NCBI GenBank assembly: GCA_014860805.1
Contig: JACZJB010000226.1
Coordinates: 1 to 53,680, forward strand
DNA length: 53,680 nucleotides
Reading direction: 5' to 3'
Origin: Anaerolineales bacterium
GTDB lineage: Bacteria; Chloroflexota; Anaerolineae; Anaerolineales; Villigracilaceae
Shown here in pieces: positions 8,322-16,475 of the stretch; the stretch's first letter is position 1; each line of letters starts with the position of its first letter. Under the pieces are notes generated by a model. That model had not been told where the DNA came from. It saw only the letters and a program-made list of their open reading frames with translations, and did not search any database. A program made the translations under genes and the position numbers.

Positions 8322-8573
8322 TCACTTCTCCAGCGACGAAGCATCGTCATGCAATTCCTTGACGAAGTGCGCCCGCGCTTTAACCTCTTCCATTTTGAGG
8401 GAGGCATATTGAGAGGCCTCCTTCATCAACTTCTCCACCAATTCAGCAGGAAGTTTTTTGAGGTCTTCATGCGAGTAGCCTTTCTCTTTGAGATATTCTT
8501 CAATGAGGGCTTTCTCCAATAACGCGTTGGGATCTTCAATGGGTTCTGAATTTTCAACTGGTTTGGTGTTCAT
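8322..8573 (-). CDS. Small charged helical protein between mvhG and mvhA, 83 aa
   Basis: I do not recognise this family. The ATG at 8573 has a very good AAGGAGG. The protein is strongly charged (many Glu and Lys) with no Cys and no membrane segment. After a short disordered N-terminus it is predicted by eye as helical: NALLEKALIEEYLKEKG, then HEDLKKLPAELVEKLMKEA, then LKMEEVKARAHFVKEL. The YSHEDLKKLP turn between helices could make a small helix-turn-helix-like bundle. It lies 35 bases after mvhG and about 70 before mvhA, so it should be made in step with both hydrogenase subunits. A chaperone or assembly role for this complex is an inference from position only. Confidence 0.75.
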   Translation of the reverse strand: MNTKPVENSEPIEDPNALLEKALIEEYLKEKGYSHEDLKKLPAELVEKLMKEASQYASLKMEEVKARAHFVKELHDDASSLEK

Positions 8574-8608
8574 GCCATCCTCCTTTCAAAGGATCGAACA
8601 ACCTTATT

Positions 8609-9595
8609 TCATCTTTCCACTTTCCATGCTTCCTTGTTCGCTTTTAACAATGATCCCGCTAAATTGAAACGATACACCTGCCCGGTCGGGTCAGGGATGC
8701 CATCAAGAATGTGGTCGATCTCTTCGGGTGTGTTTGCATCAATGACGGATGAAAAGGCAGTGATGAGCCGCGCACCGTAATCCATCACACCCTCCGCAGG
8801 ACCGTAACAGCCGATACACTGCGCGCCCGCCTGCGGACAACGCGCATTGCATCCGCTGCGCGTGGCAGGACCGTTGCATGGAATCCCCTGTTCGAGCAGG
8901 CATAACGCCGGGTCAACAGGAGCGACATCCTGAATGCGTTTGAACTCTTTGATGAATTTCACATTCCTCGCCCGCGGACATTCATCACACACCGTCGAAT
9001 CACCCGCGCCGATAACTGATCCCTTCGGCGGCAGTTCCGCTTCACCTTTTACAACTTTGATCACCAGATCGATGACTGCCGCAATTTGATGACTCTCAGG
9101 CGGGCAGCCTGGCATGAAATAATCCACATCAACAACCTGTTCGAGAGGACGGACCATCCTTGAAAGAGTTGGGATGTGTAATTCACCTTCGGGCACGTCA
9201 TAACTTGTGCGCGGATAAATTTCATTTGGGTTATCGGTTGTGAGGGTATTGAATGCCGTGTGGACAATATCTCCCACGGGACTCAGATTCGCCAGCCCAG
9301 GGATGCACCCCTCACAAGCACAGGAGCCGAAGGCAACCAATATCTTCGATTTCTGCCGCAGGAGCTTGGCGATGTGCTCGTTTTCATCGTTGCGGATTCC
9401 TCCGTTGAAGAGAGTCAGCAAAATAGAGCCGTCTTCCATCGCTTCCACATCATGATATTTCGCATCCATCGCCACCGGCCAGAAGACGACATCAAAGTTC
9501 GCGTCCACATCCAGTATCTTTTCGTGGGTGTTGAGCACGGCAATTTCACATCCGCCGCAGGAGGCGGCCCAGTACATGGCAAATTTGGGTTTCAT
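8609..9595 (-). CDS. mvhG: Hydrogenase small subunit, MvhG type, 328 aa
   Basis: Electron-transferring iron-sulfur subunit paired with MvhA. The proximal-cluster ligands are seen in AASCGGCE (residues 11-17), GSCACEGCIPG and PGCPPES; a C-terminal Cys set (TVCDECPRA, GIPCNGPATRSGCNARCPQAGAQCIGCYG) provides the medial and distal clusters as in F420-non-reducing hydrogenases. No signal peptide, so the protein is cytosolic. ATGA overlap with mvhD gives translational coupling. Confidence 0.93.
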   Translation of the reverse strand: MKPKFAMYWAASCGGCEIAVLNTHEKILDVDANFDVVFWPVAMDAKYHDVEAMEDGSILLTLFNGGIRNDENEHIAKLLRQKSKILVAFGSCACEGCIPGLANLSPVGDIVHTAFNTLTTDNPNEIYPRTSYDVPEGELHIPTLSRMVRPLEQVVDVDYFMPGCPPESHQIAAVIDLVIKVVKGEAELPPKGSVIGAGDSTVCDECPRARNVKFIKEFKRIQDVAPVDPALCLLEQGIPCNGPATRSGCNARCPQAGAQCIGCYGPAEGVMDYGARLITAFSSVIDANTPEEIDHILDGIPDPTGQVYRFNLAGSLLKANKEAWKVER

Positions 9596-10071
9596 GCGGG
9601 CACCTCCTTTTCGGATGAAGGTTGAATGATGAAGGATGAATGTTTGTCTTGACTTTCATCCTTTCCCCAGGAAAGCGGCCCTAACTTCCGCACCTCTTCC
9701 ACAAAGGCAGTCGTCTCCGCCGCGAACTTCGCCCCTTCCGCCGCGCTAGCCCAAACAAGTTTTACGCGCTCAGGTTCAATGCCCATCCCTGCAAGCACGC
9801 GTTTGAGCAGGAGATAACGGCGCAAAGCTTTGTAATTCTGTTCGATGTAATGACATTCCCCAGGGTGACAGCCGGTAATCATCACACCGTCTGCTCCGTC
9901 TGAAAGAGCACGCAGCACAAAGGTAGGGTCGAGGCGGCCTGAACACATCAAGCGGATCAATCTCACGTTCGGGGCATACTTCATGCGCGCCGTCCCTGCT
10001 AGATCCGATGCGCGATAACTGCACCAGTTGCAAGTAAAGCCAATGATGGTCGGTTCAAATTGGTCAGTCAT
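9592..10071 (-). CDS. mvhD: MvhD/FlpD-type [2Fe-2S] electron carrier, 159 aa
   Basis: Bridges the hydrogenase module and HdrA. Cys residues fall in the family pattern: FTCNWCSYRASD near the start, MCSGRLDP, and GCHPGECHY. The core ends with LVWASAAEGAKFAAETTAFVEEV. The last 16 or so residues (from about 144) are encoded by a run of heptanucleotide repeats (9613-9640) and have no counterpart in the family core, so the C-terminus looks extended by repeat insertion. 12 bases separate it from hdrA upstream; its stop overlaps the mvhG start. Confidence 0.92.
   Translation of the reverse strand: MTDQFEPTIIGFTCNWCSYRASDLAGTARMKYAPNVRLIRLMCSGRLDPTFVLRALSDGADGVMITGCHPGECHYIEQNYKALRRYLLLKRVLAGMGIEPERVKLVWASAAEGAKFAAETTAFVEEVRKLGPLSWGKDESQDKHSSFIIQPSSEKEVPA
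9613..9640. repeat. Heptanucleotide repeat in the 3' end of mvhD
   Basis: Four 7-mers in phase: GGATGAA, GGTTGAA, TGATGAA, GGATGAA. Codes for part of the MvhD C-terminal tail (SSFIIQPSS). Confidence 0.75.
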
Positions 10072-10083
10072 AGAATCAACTCC

Positions 10084-12081
10084 TCACGCCTCAACAGGTT
10101 CGAGATTCTTCATCATCAACCCGTCGATCTGCGCAATGATCTGCTCATTGCTAAAGCCCGTGCCGCTGATCGCACCCGCCGGGCAGGCTGCCACGCACGT
10201 TCCGCAGCCCTGACACAGTGCAGGATTGATCTCGGTGACTTTATCATCTTCAATAAAGGTGATGGCGTTGAAGGGACATAACCCATTGCAGATGCGGCAG
10301 CCTGAACACAAAGCTGAATCCACACTGGCTTTGATGGGTTCCAGCGCAACTTCCTTTTGCAGAATCTTATCCAGCACACGCGCCGAAGCCGCCGCACCCT
10401 GCGCCACGCTGGACGGAATATCCTTTGGACCTTGCGCGCAGCCCACGATGTAAATACCTTCTGTCATTGTGGCAACAGGGTCAAGCTTGGGATGCTTCTC
10501 CGTGAACCAGCCGTCCATTGAACAGGAAATGCCGAATAGCTTGCCAACTTCTTTCGCGTCCGCACGCGGCTGTAACCCGCTGGAGAGGATGACCATATCC
10601 ACTGGGATACGGCGCTGTTTGCCCGCCAATGTGTCTTCCACTTGAATGATGAGCCTGCCTTTCTCTCTTTCATTGCGCGCCGCATCCGTGACCTCTGCCA
10701 CTTTACCGCGCACAAAGAGAGTCCCTTCCTCAAGCACACGTTGATAAAATTCGTCGTAGGCTTTGTATGCTGTACGCATGTCAATGTAAAAGTTATAGAC
10801 CGTTGCGCCCGTGCGTTCGTGAACAAGATGAGCGAACTTCAATCCCTGCATACAGCAAATGACCGAGCAGTAATTGTTGAAATTCTTATCGCGCGAGCCC
10901 ACGCAATGGATGATGCCCACGTTCTTCGGCACAGTCTTGCCGTCACGTAAAACGATATTCCCGGCGGTCGGTCCCGCCGCATTGGACAAACGCTCAAATT
11001 CCAAGCTCGTGAACACGTTCGGCAAACGTCCATAGCCGTAATTGCTTACACGCCGCGCGTCGAACAGGTCATAGCCTGTGGCAAGCACAATGTTGCCCAC
11101 ATCGATATGCAGCATTTCATCCTGTTGATTAAAGTCAATCGCGCCCGTCGGACAGAACTTCTCGCAAGCCTTGCATGTCCCTTTGATGAAATATGTGCAA
11201 TTCTCCTTGTCCATCACGGGGAAGTTCGGCACGGCCTGCGCGAACGGCGTGTACACCGCCTTGCGATACCCAAGCCCTGCTTCGTACACATCATCGATCA
11301 CTTTCTTCGGGCACTTCTCCTGGCAAATGCCGCAGCCCGTGCAAAGTTCTTCGTTGATAAAACGCGCTTTCTTTTTGATCGTCACGTGGAAGTTGCCCAC
11401 GTACCCCGCAACATTCGTCACTTCACTCCACGTCAGCAAGGTGATGTTCGGATGAGTCCCAGCTTCCACCATGCGCGGCGTGAGAATGCACGCGGAACAA
11501 TCCAACGTCGGGAAAGTTTTATCGAACTGTGCCATGTGCCCGCCAATGGACGGTTCACGTTCCACAAGATACACATGGAATCCCGCATTCGCAATTTCAA
11601 GCGCTGATTGGATTCCCGCAATGCCGCCGCCCACCACCAACGTATTTGGATTAATTGGAACTTTGATCTCTTCCAGCGGACGGTTCTCGATCACTCTCGA
11701 AACCGCTCCTGATACAACAGCTTTGGCTTTTGCTGTCGCTACGGCTTTATCCGAATGTACCCACGAAACCTGCTCGCGGATCGAAGCCAGCTCCACCAGA
11801 TACGGATTCAATCCCGCGTTCTTCGCCGCTGTGCGGAACGTCTTTTCATGCAAGTGCGGCGAACAAGCCGCCACGACCACACGAGTCAATCCCAGTTCTT
11901 TGATGTCCTTCTCAATTAATTCCTGTCCCAAACTTGAACACATAAACTTATATTCACGCGCAATGATCACACCCTGCCGCCCAAGTTTTTCCGCTGCCCA
12001 GTTAGCGACGTCAACCACATCCACTGTGCCTGCGATATTCGACCCGCAGTGACAGACATAGACTCCGACTCGCTCTGTCAT
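10084..12081 (-). CDS. hdrA: Heterodisulfide reductase subunit A-like bifurcating flavoprotein, 665 aa
   Basis: FAD and iron-sulfur hub of the Hdr-Mvh complex. The N-terminal domain begins VGVYVCHCGSNIAGTVD with the CSPHLHEKTFR region; the FAD Rossmann motif is VVGGGIAGIQSAL with LVEREPSIGGHMAQFDKTFP and the cluster Cys in LDCSACILTP. An inserted ferredoxin segment carries CTGCGICQEKCPKK and CKACEKFCPTGA. The C-terminal 2[4Fe-4S] ferredoxin has CSGCRICNGLCPF and CQGCGTCVAACPAG. Length matches methanogen HdrA (about 650). In bacteria without methanogenesis such complexes move electrons between H2, ferredoxin and a second acceptor; which disulfide or acceptor is used here is not known. Confidence 0.94.
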   Translation of the reverse strand: MTERVGVYVCHCGSNIAGTVDVVDVANWAAEKLGRQGVIIAREYKFMCSSLGQELIEKDIKELGLTRVVVAACSPHLHEKTFRTAAKNAGLNPYLVELASIREQVSWVHSDKAVATAKAKAVVSGAVSRVIENRPLEEIKVPINPNTLVVGGGIAGIQSALEIANAGFHVYLVEREPSIGGHMAQFDKTFPTLDCSACILTPRMVEAGTHPNITLLTWSEVTNVAGYVGNFHVTIKKKARFINEELCTGCGICQEKCPKKVIDDVYEAGLGYRKAVYTPFAQAVPNFPVMDKENCTYFIKGTCKACEKFCPTGAIDFNQQDEMLHIDVGNIVLATGYDLFDARRVSNYGYGRLPNVFTSLEFERLSNAAGPTAGNIVLRDGKTVPKNVGIIHCVGSRDKNFNNYCSVICCMQGLKFAHLVHERTGATVYNFYIDMRTAYKAYDEFYQRVLEEGTLFVRGKVAEVTDAARNEREKGRLIIQVEDTLAGKQRRIPVDMVILSSGLQPRADAKEVGKLFGISCSMDGWFTEKHPKLDPVATMTEGIYIVGCAQGPKDIPSSVAQGAAASARVLDKILQKEVALEPIKASVDSALCSGCRICNGLCPFNAITFIEDDKVTEINPALCQGCGTCVAACPAGAISGTGFSNEQIIAQIDGLMMKNLEPVEA

Positions 12082-13073
12082 TTCACCGCCTCCTTCTTCC
12101 CCTCATGCTTGGTCCAGCGACGCGGCATGGGCAGCCCTTCATCTTTCTTTCTCGGCGCGGCGGGTTCCTGCGTGACAGGTACTTCCACGCCAATGTGCGC
12201 AAGCGCGTTGCGTGAGCTGACCAGTTCCACGCCAATGCCCACCTCGCCAGGTTCTTTGCCGAAAGCCAGCCCCATCAACTGCGTGAAGAACAAGATCGGC
12301 ATATGAAAGTCCGTGCCGAAGAAATGATTCATCTCATTTTGATAGGCATCAATGTTCATCTGGCACATCGGGCAGACTGTCACCATCATCTGCGCGCCGC
12401 GTTCATCCGCATCAGACACAAGTCTGTGGATGAGTTCAAAAGCAGTTTCAGGTCCGATCTGAGTCATGTGTCCGCCGCAGCAACTGGTCGTGAGCGGATA
12501 ATCGATCACGTCCGCACCCAGTGCGCGCAGCAAATCATCCAACTCCGTGGGATGTTCATGGTCTGACCAGCGGTGTTGATAATCAGGCCGCGGCAACATG
12601 CAGCCCATGTACGGCACAACCTTGAGTCCGCTCAAGGGGTGGGTCACTGCCTTTCGGATGGCATCCAGCCCCACGTCGTAGACAAGAACGTCGATCAGGT
12701 GACGTACGTCCAGCATGCCCGCTTTGTATTCCAATCCACCAGCAGCCAACGCTTCATTCACCTTTGCTCCCAGCGTGGGACGTTCCTGCATGTAATAATC
12801 CGCCTTGGCAAGGTTGAGGTAACAAGCCGAACACGGCGCAACGACGGTTCGCGTGCTGTCTGTCTGCTTCGCGGCCAAAGCCAAATTCCGCGCGATCAAA
12901 GAATACGCAGGAATCAAATTGATGCCTAAATATTCCGTCGCGCCGCAGCAATTCCAATCTTCGATCTCTTCCAAATGCAAATCAAGCGGCTCGACGATGG
13001 AGTTGAGCGACTCCATATACGCCTTTGCGCTGGAATCCATGGAACAGCCTGGGTACAAAAGATATTTGTTCAT
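12078..13073 (-). CDS. hdrB: Heterodisulfide reductase subunit B-like, CCG domains, 331 aa
   Basis: Carries the non-cubane iron-sulfur clusters at the disulfide-reducing site. Both CCG signatures are intact: YPGCSMDS...WNCCGATEYLG...APCSACYLN in the N-terminal half and YMGCMLPRP...SCCGGHMTQIG...CPMCQMNID in the second. That both are full suggests a real reductase and not a mere electron relay. A C-terminal extension of about 40 residues (from VELVSSRNALAHIG on), ending in basic residues, exceeds the usual length of about 290. ATGA overlaps join it to hdrC before and hdrA after. Confidence 0.93.
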   Translation of the reverse strand: MNKYLLYPGCSMDSSAKAYMESLNSIVEPLDLHLEEIEDWNCCGATEYLGINLIPAYSLIARNLALAAKQTDSTRTVVAPCSACYLNLAKADYYMQERPTLGAKVNEALAAGGLEYKAGMLDVRHLIDVLVYDVGLDAIRKAVTHPLSGLKVVPYMGCMLPRPDYQHRWSDHEHPTELDDLLRALGADVIDYPLTTSCCGGHMTQIGPETAFELIHRLVSDADERGAQMMVTVCPMCQMNIDAYQNEMNHFFGTDFHMPILFFTQLMGLAFGKEPGEVGIGVELVSSRNALAHIGVEVPVTQEPAAPRKKDEGLPMPRRWTKHEGKKEAVK

Positions 13074-13666
13074 GAGGTCAACTCCAATTCCTTGGCGCGG
13101 TCCAATATCTTCGTCAATTGATCCATGTGTTTGATTCTTTTCGGCGTAATTGCCATGCGTCCCTTCGAGATCATGCCCAAGCCCATCGGCATCATGCCTG
13201 GCAGCCGCAGCGGAAAATGCCGCAAGTAATGACGTGTCGCCAGCCCCAGTTCATAGCCGCGGCCAAAGGTCTCCACCATTCCCACAAAGGTCTGCGAGAA
13301 ATGCGGCGCAGTTGAATCGGTGTACAACTTCGCGTGGATCGCCATCCCTTTAAGCGTGTACATCACATCCGCAATATGCACTTCCTGCGGACATCGCACC
13401 ACGCAGTGATAGCACGACACGCACAACCATGGCGTATTACTTCGCAGCACTTCCTCACGCATACCCGCCCGCAGCATCGCAAACAACATGCGCGGCGTGT
13501 GATCCATATCCGCCGCCACAGGGCACGAGCCCCCGCATGTCCCGCATTGGATGCACATCTCCAAATGCGAAACACCCGCAGTTTTCATACTCACTTCATT
13601 CAAAAGGGAGAGGTCTTCTTCGCGCGTCATTCCCGCGCGGACTCGCTCATCTGTCATATGGGGCAT
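13070..13666 (-). CDS. hdrC: Heterodisulfide reductase subunit C-like ferredoxin, 198 aa
   Basis: 2[4Fe-4S] protein that feeds HdrB. Cluster motifs: CIQCGTCGGSCPVAADMDHTP and CVSCYHCVVRCPQEVHI. The start is ATG 13666 with GGAGG five bases upstream (MPHMTDERVRAG); the open frame continues 73 codons further upstream through the intergenic region but has no family similarity there and no good ribosome site. It is the first gene of the operon hdrCBA-mvhDG-orf83-mvhA-protease. Confidence 0.92.
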   Translation of the reverse strand: MPHMTDERVRAGMTREEDLSLLNEVSMKTAGVSHLEMCIQCGTCGGSCPVAADMDHTPRMLFAMLRAGMREEVLRSNTPWLCVSCYHCVVRCPQEVHIADVMYTLKGMAIHAKLYTDSTAPHFSQTFVGMVETFGRGYELGLATRHYLRHFPLRLPGMMPMGLGMISKGRMAITPKRIKHMDQLTKILDRAKELELTS

Positions 13667-13739
13667 AAGAGCCTCCGTACACAACCAAACCACACCAATT
13701 GGCTGCTCGGCCTGACCGAAGTCATCCATTCGCAGTAAT

Positions 13740-13748
13740 GCTATAGCA
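13740..13748 (-). promoter_or_regulatory. Possible extended -10 promoter of the hdr operon
   Basis: Read on minus, TGCTATAGC gives an extended -10, with TTCAAT 17 bp upstream as a weak -35. Leader length to hdrC would be about 67 bases. The site is also a 10-bp palindrome (TGCTATAGCA). Confidence 0.3.
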
Positions 13749-13811
13749 CCCCCGCTTTCATTATTGAACTGTGGTCTAAACAAATACAGTAATAAAGATA
13801 ATCGTACAATC

Positions 13812-13841
13812 CTGACAAACATCCCGATAAGCAGATACAAT
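13812..13841 (+). promoter_or_regulatory. Sigma-70-type promoter of the Ole-like cluster, leaderless
   Basis: CTGACA (13812-13817), 18-bp spacer, TACAAT (13836-13841). The ATG of the OleC-like gene starts seven bases after the -10, where transcription would begin, and there is no Shine-Dalgarno sequence. A leaderless mRNA is therefore expected. Confidence 0.6.
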
Positions 13842-13848
13842 CCCAGCC

Positions 13849-15456
13849 ATGCATCTTTTCGACACATTTGAACGCACCACCGCATCCCAACCCAATAAGC
13901 CCGCCTTTATCTATTTTTCTGAACACACAAAAAAATGGGATGTGTTCACCTACCAGCAGTTTGCGGACTCAACGAACCGCTTCCTTCTTGGACTTTCAGC
14001 CTGCCCGCTGACCCTAAACATGTCCGCCGCTGTAATGACTCCGCCCAGCATTGAGTTCTTCCCCTTCGCCTTTGCCCTGCTCAAATTCGGCATCATCCCC
14101 ATCATCCTTGACCCCGCCGTTGGTCTTAAAAAAGTAGGCGAGATCCTCAAAGAATCCCAGCCTGATATCTTCATCGGCAACACAACCACACATTTTCTGC
14201 GAACTATTTTTGGATGGGGCAGGAATTCAATAAAATACAACCTCTCACTTCAATCTGTCAAACGTCGAACGTCAAACATCGCACAATTACCAATTACCAA
14301 TTACCAATTACTTTCCACCTCCCCCGCAGCAATAATTTACACAAGCGGCTCCACAGGTTTGCCAAAAGGCGCCATCTACACCCAAGCCAACCTCGCCGCC
14401 CAAATGGACATGCTCCGTAACACTTTCAACATCACGCAAGATGAAATTGACCTGCCTGCCTTTCCGCTCTACGCCCTGATCGACGTCCTGCTCGGAGTCA
14501 CCTCTGTCATTCCTGATGTCACTTTTCCCATTCCAGCCAAGACCAACGCTGCCAAAGTCATCAACGCCATTCAGCAATTCAACGTCACCAACATGTTCGC
14601 CTCGCCCGTTGTGCTCGAAATTCTTTCTTCTTTCGCGCTGAGCGGAGGCGTGTTTGTTGCGCCGCAGTCGAAGCGTCTTTCCTCCCTTAAACGCATCATC
14701 ACCGCAGGCGCACCCGCCACCATCCCCTTGCAGCAAAAATTCAGAAACCTGCTCGACGACCATACCGATCTTTTCGGCATTTACGGAGCAACAGAGACTT
14801 TACCCATCGCCAAAGTGGAAAGCCGCGAGATATTTTCATTGAAGGAAAGAACTGAGCATGGTGCAGGTGTCTGCTTGGGGAAACCGATCGAAGACGTAAC
14901 CGTGCGCGTCATCTCCATCACCGATGATCCTATCAAGGAGTGGCGGGATAATCTTGAAGTTGAAAAAAATATCGTTGGCGAGATCACAGTTCAAAGTGCA
15001 GCCACGACGCGGGGCTATATCCAAAGAGAAGATGCGAATCGTTTATCCAAAATAAAAAATGGTGACGAAGTCACCCACCGCACAGGTGACGTTGGCTATT
15101 TTGATGAGGAAGGCCGCCTTTGGTATTGCGGGCGTAAATCTCACCGCGTCCTTACAAATGATGGCGTGATGTTCACTGAGAGAATCGAGAATATCTTCAA
15201 CGCGCATCCGCAAGTGAACCGAACCGCGTTGGTTGGCATAAAAGGCGAGCCTGCGCTTTGGGTGGAAATGAAAAAGAACGTGAAAGAAAATAAAGCTAAA
15301 ATCAGGCAGGCATTAACTGATCTGGCAAAACATCATCCGCAGGCTTCAAAAATAAAGGCGTTCTTATTCATGAAAAAATTTCCAACCGATGTGCGCCATA
15401 ACTCAAAGATCATCCGCGAGGAATTAACTGTGCTTGCAGAAAAGAGACTCTCATGA
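13849..15456 (+). CDS. oleC: OleC-like AMP-dependent synthetase (beta-lactone synthetase family), 535 aa
   Basis: ANL-superfamily enzyme. It resembles OleC, which adenylates 2-alkyl-3-hydroxy acids and closes them to beta-lactones, more than ordinary acyl-CoA ligases. OleC-like traits: PIILDPAVGLKKV, DLPAFPLYALIDVLLGVTSV, GAGVCLGKPIEDVTVRVISI, GDVGYFDEEGRLWYCGRKSH and FPTDVRHNSK. ATP motif YTSGSTGLPKG (164-174), YGATE (312-316), TGD (412-414) and the C-terminal Lys K520 are intact. Residues about 137-155 are encoded by a 56-bp heptanucleotide repeat, placed just before the ATP loop. The next gene, OleD-like, overlaps by 4 bp. Family assignment is by memory of OleC sequences; a long-chain acyl-CoA ligase is the fallback. 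Confidence 0.85.
   Translation: MHLFDTFERTTASQPNKPAFIYFSEHTKKWDVFTYQQFADSTNRFLLGLSACPLTLNMSAAVMTPPSIEFFPFAFALLKFGIIPIILDPAVGLKKVGEILKESQPDIFIGNTTTHFLRTIFGWGRNSIKYNLSLQSVKRRTSNIAQLPITNYQLLSTSPAAIIYTSGSTGLPKGAIYTQANLAAQMDMLRNTFNITQDEIDLPAFPLYALIDVLLGVTSVIPDVTFPIPAKTNAAKVINAIQQFNVTNMFASPVVLEILSSFALSGGVFVAPQSKRLSSLKRIITAGAPATIPLQQKFRNLLDDHTDLFGIYGATETLPIAKVESREIFSLKERTEHGAGVCLGKPIEDVTVRVISITDDPIKEWRDNLEVEKNIVGEITVQSAATTRGYIQREDANRLSKIKNGDEVTHRTGDVGYFDEEGRLWYCGRKSHRVLTNDGVMFTERIENIFNAHPQVNRTALVGIKGEPALWVEMKKNVKENKAKIRQALTDLAKHHPQASKIKAFLFMKKFPTDVRHNSKIIREELTVLAEKRLS
14257..14312. repeat. Eight-unit heptanucleotide repeat inside the OleC-like gene
   Basis: Units GTCAAAC, GTCGAAC, GTCAAAC, ATCGCAC, then AATTACC three times and AATTACT, all in a 7-base phase. 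The frame stays open through it. Confidence 0.85.
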
Positions 15457-16463
15457 AGGTATTGGTTACCGGCGCGACAGGTTTCCTCGGCGGAGCATTG
15501 ACCCGCCGTGTAAAGAACATGGGCTGGGATGTGACTGCGCTTGGACGAAACCCTAAAAAGCTGAACGAACTTGAAGATGCTGGTATTCGCGTTCTTCAAA
15601 TTGACCTCAAAGATAAAAAAGCGCTGGCAGACGCCTGCAAAGATCAGGAAGTTGTTTTTCATTGCGCCGCATTTCCATCTCCGTGGGGAAACTTTGAATT
15701 GTTCTATCAAGCCAATGTCATCGGCACGCGCAATGTCATTCGCGGATGCGAAGAACAGAAAGTAAAACGGCTCGTATATGTCTCCACGCCCAGCCTTTAC
15801 TTCGATTACAACTCGCGCGTCAACGTGAAGGAAACGGATGCGCTGCCCGAACCCATCAGCAATTATTCAGCCACAAAAATTCTCGCCGAGCAGGAATTGG
15901 ACGAAGCCTTTGCACGCGGACTTGCTGCAATTGCAATTCGTCCACGCGCGTTGTTCGGACCAGGCGACACTGTTATTTTTCCGCGTCTCATCCCGCGCCT
16001 GCGATCGGGCAGGCTTCCCATTTTGGGGAACGGCGAAAATATCGTTGATCTGACTTACATCGAAAACGTAGTGGACGCGCTTTTGTTATGCGCCGAGTCA
16101 CCTGCAAATACACTTGGCAAAAAATACAACATCTCGAACGGCGAGCCGGTTAAAATCTGGAAACTGGTCGAGCGCATTTGCGACGAACTGCAGTTACCGC
16201 ATCCCACGCGAAAGATTTCATACAAAACCGCAAACGCCGCCGCGACCGTGCTGGAAGCGCTTTACACGATCATCCCCACGCATCCCGAGCCGCCCCTCAC
16301 GCGAGTTTCCGTCAGCATGCTGGCAAACAGCACCACACTTGACATCTCCGCCGCGAAAAACGAACTCGGCTATCAGCCCAAAATTTCGATTGATGAAGGC
16401 TTTGATCTATTTATGAAATGGTGGAAGGAATCCATGTCATTGCGAGGGCGCTCCTCGCAATGA
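15453..16463 (+). CDS. oleD: OleD-like NAD(P)-dependent 2-alkyl-3-ketoacid reductase, 336 aa
   Basis: Extended short-chain dehydrogenase of the 3-beta-HSD type. In Ole pathways OleD reduces the beta-keto acid from OleA before OleC closes the lactone. Nucleotide motif GATGFLGG (7-14), Ser/Thr in VSTPSLYF (110-117), catalytic Y138-x3-K142 (YSATK). RPRALFGPGDTVIFPRLIPR and YNISNGEPVKIW match OleD as I know it. The gene overlaps oleC by ATGA. The last nine or so residues (SLRGRSSQ) and the stop codon come from a palindromic repeat (16436-16464), so the native C-terminus was probably replaced. Confidence 0.85.
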   Translation: MKVLVTGATGFLGGALTRRVKNMGWDVTALGRNPKKLNELEDAGIRVLQIDLKDKKALADACKDQEVVFHCAAFPSPWGNFELFYQANVIGTRNVIRGCEEQKVKRLVYVSTPSLYFDYNSRVNVKETDALPEPISNYSATKILAEQELDEAFARGLAAIAIRPRALFGPGDTVIFPRLIPRLRSGRLPILGNGENIVDLTYIENVVDALLLCAESPANTLGKKYNISNGEPVKIWKLVERICDELQLPHPTRKISYKTANAAATVLEALYTIIPTHPEPPLTRVSVSMLANSTTLDISAAKNELGYQPKISIDEGFDLFMKWWKESMSLRGRSSQ

Positions 16464-16464
16464 C
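16436..16464. repeat. Short GTCATTGCGAGG palindrome at the oleD 3' end
   Basis: Perfect 12-bp arms GTCATTGCGAGG (16436-16447) and CCTCGCAATGAC (16453-16464). A longer relative lies at 18483-18577. The oleD stop codon is in the right arm. Confidence 0.85.
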
Positions 16465-16475
16465 GTAGTTATCAC

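Noticed and set aside
7440-8522. 360-aa open frame on plus across mvhA and orf83
   Set aside because: Lies wholly antisense to well-supported genes. His/Phe-rich composition is that of a reverse-frame artefact.
13667-13885. N-terminal extension of HdrC with a hydrophobic segment
   Set aside because: The frame is open but crosses the promoter and start of the divergent OleC-like gene; the ATG at 13666 has GGAGG and matches the family length.
14257-14312. CRISPR array or frameshift in the OleC-like gene
   Set aside because: Units are 7 bp with no spacers, and the frame stays open with all downstream motifs in register.
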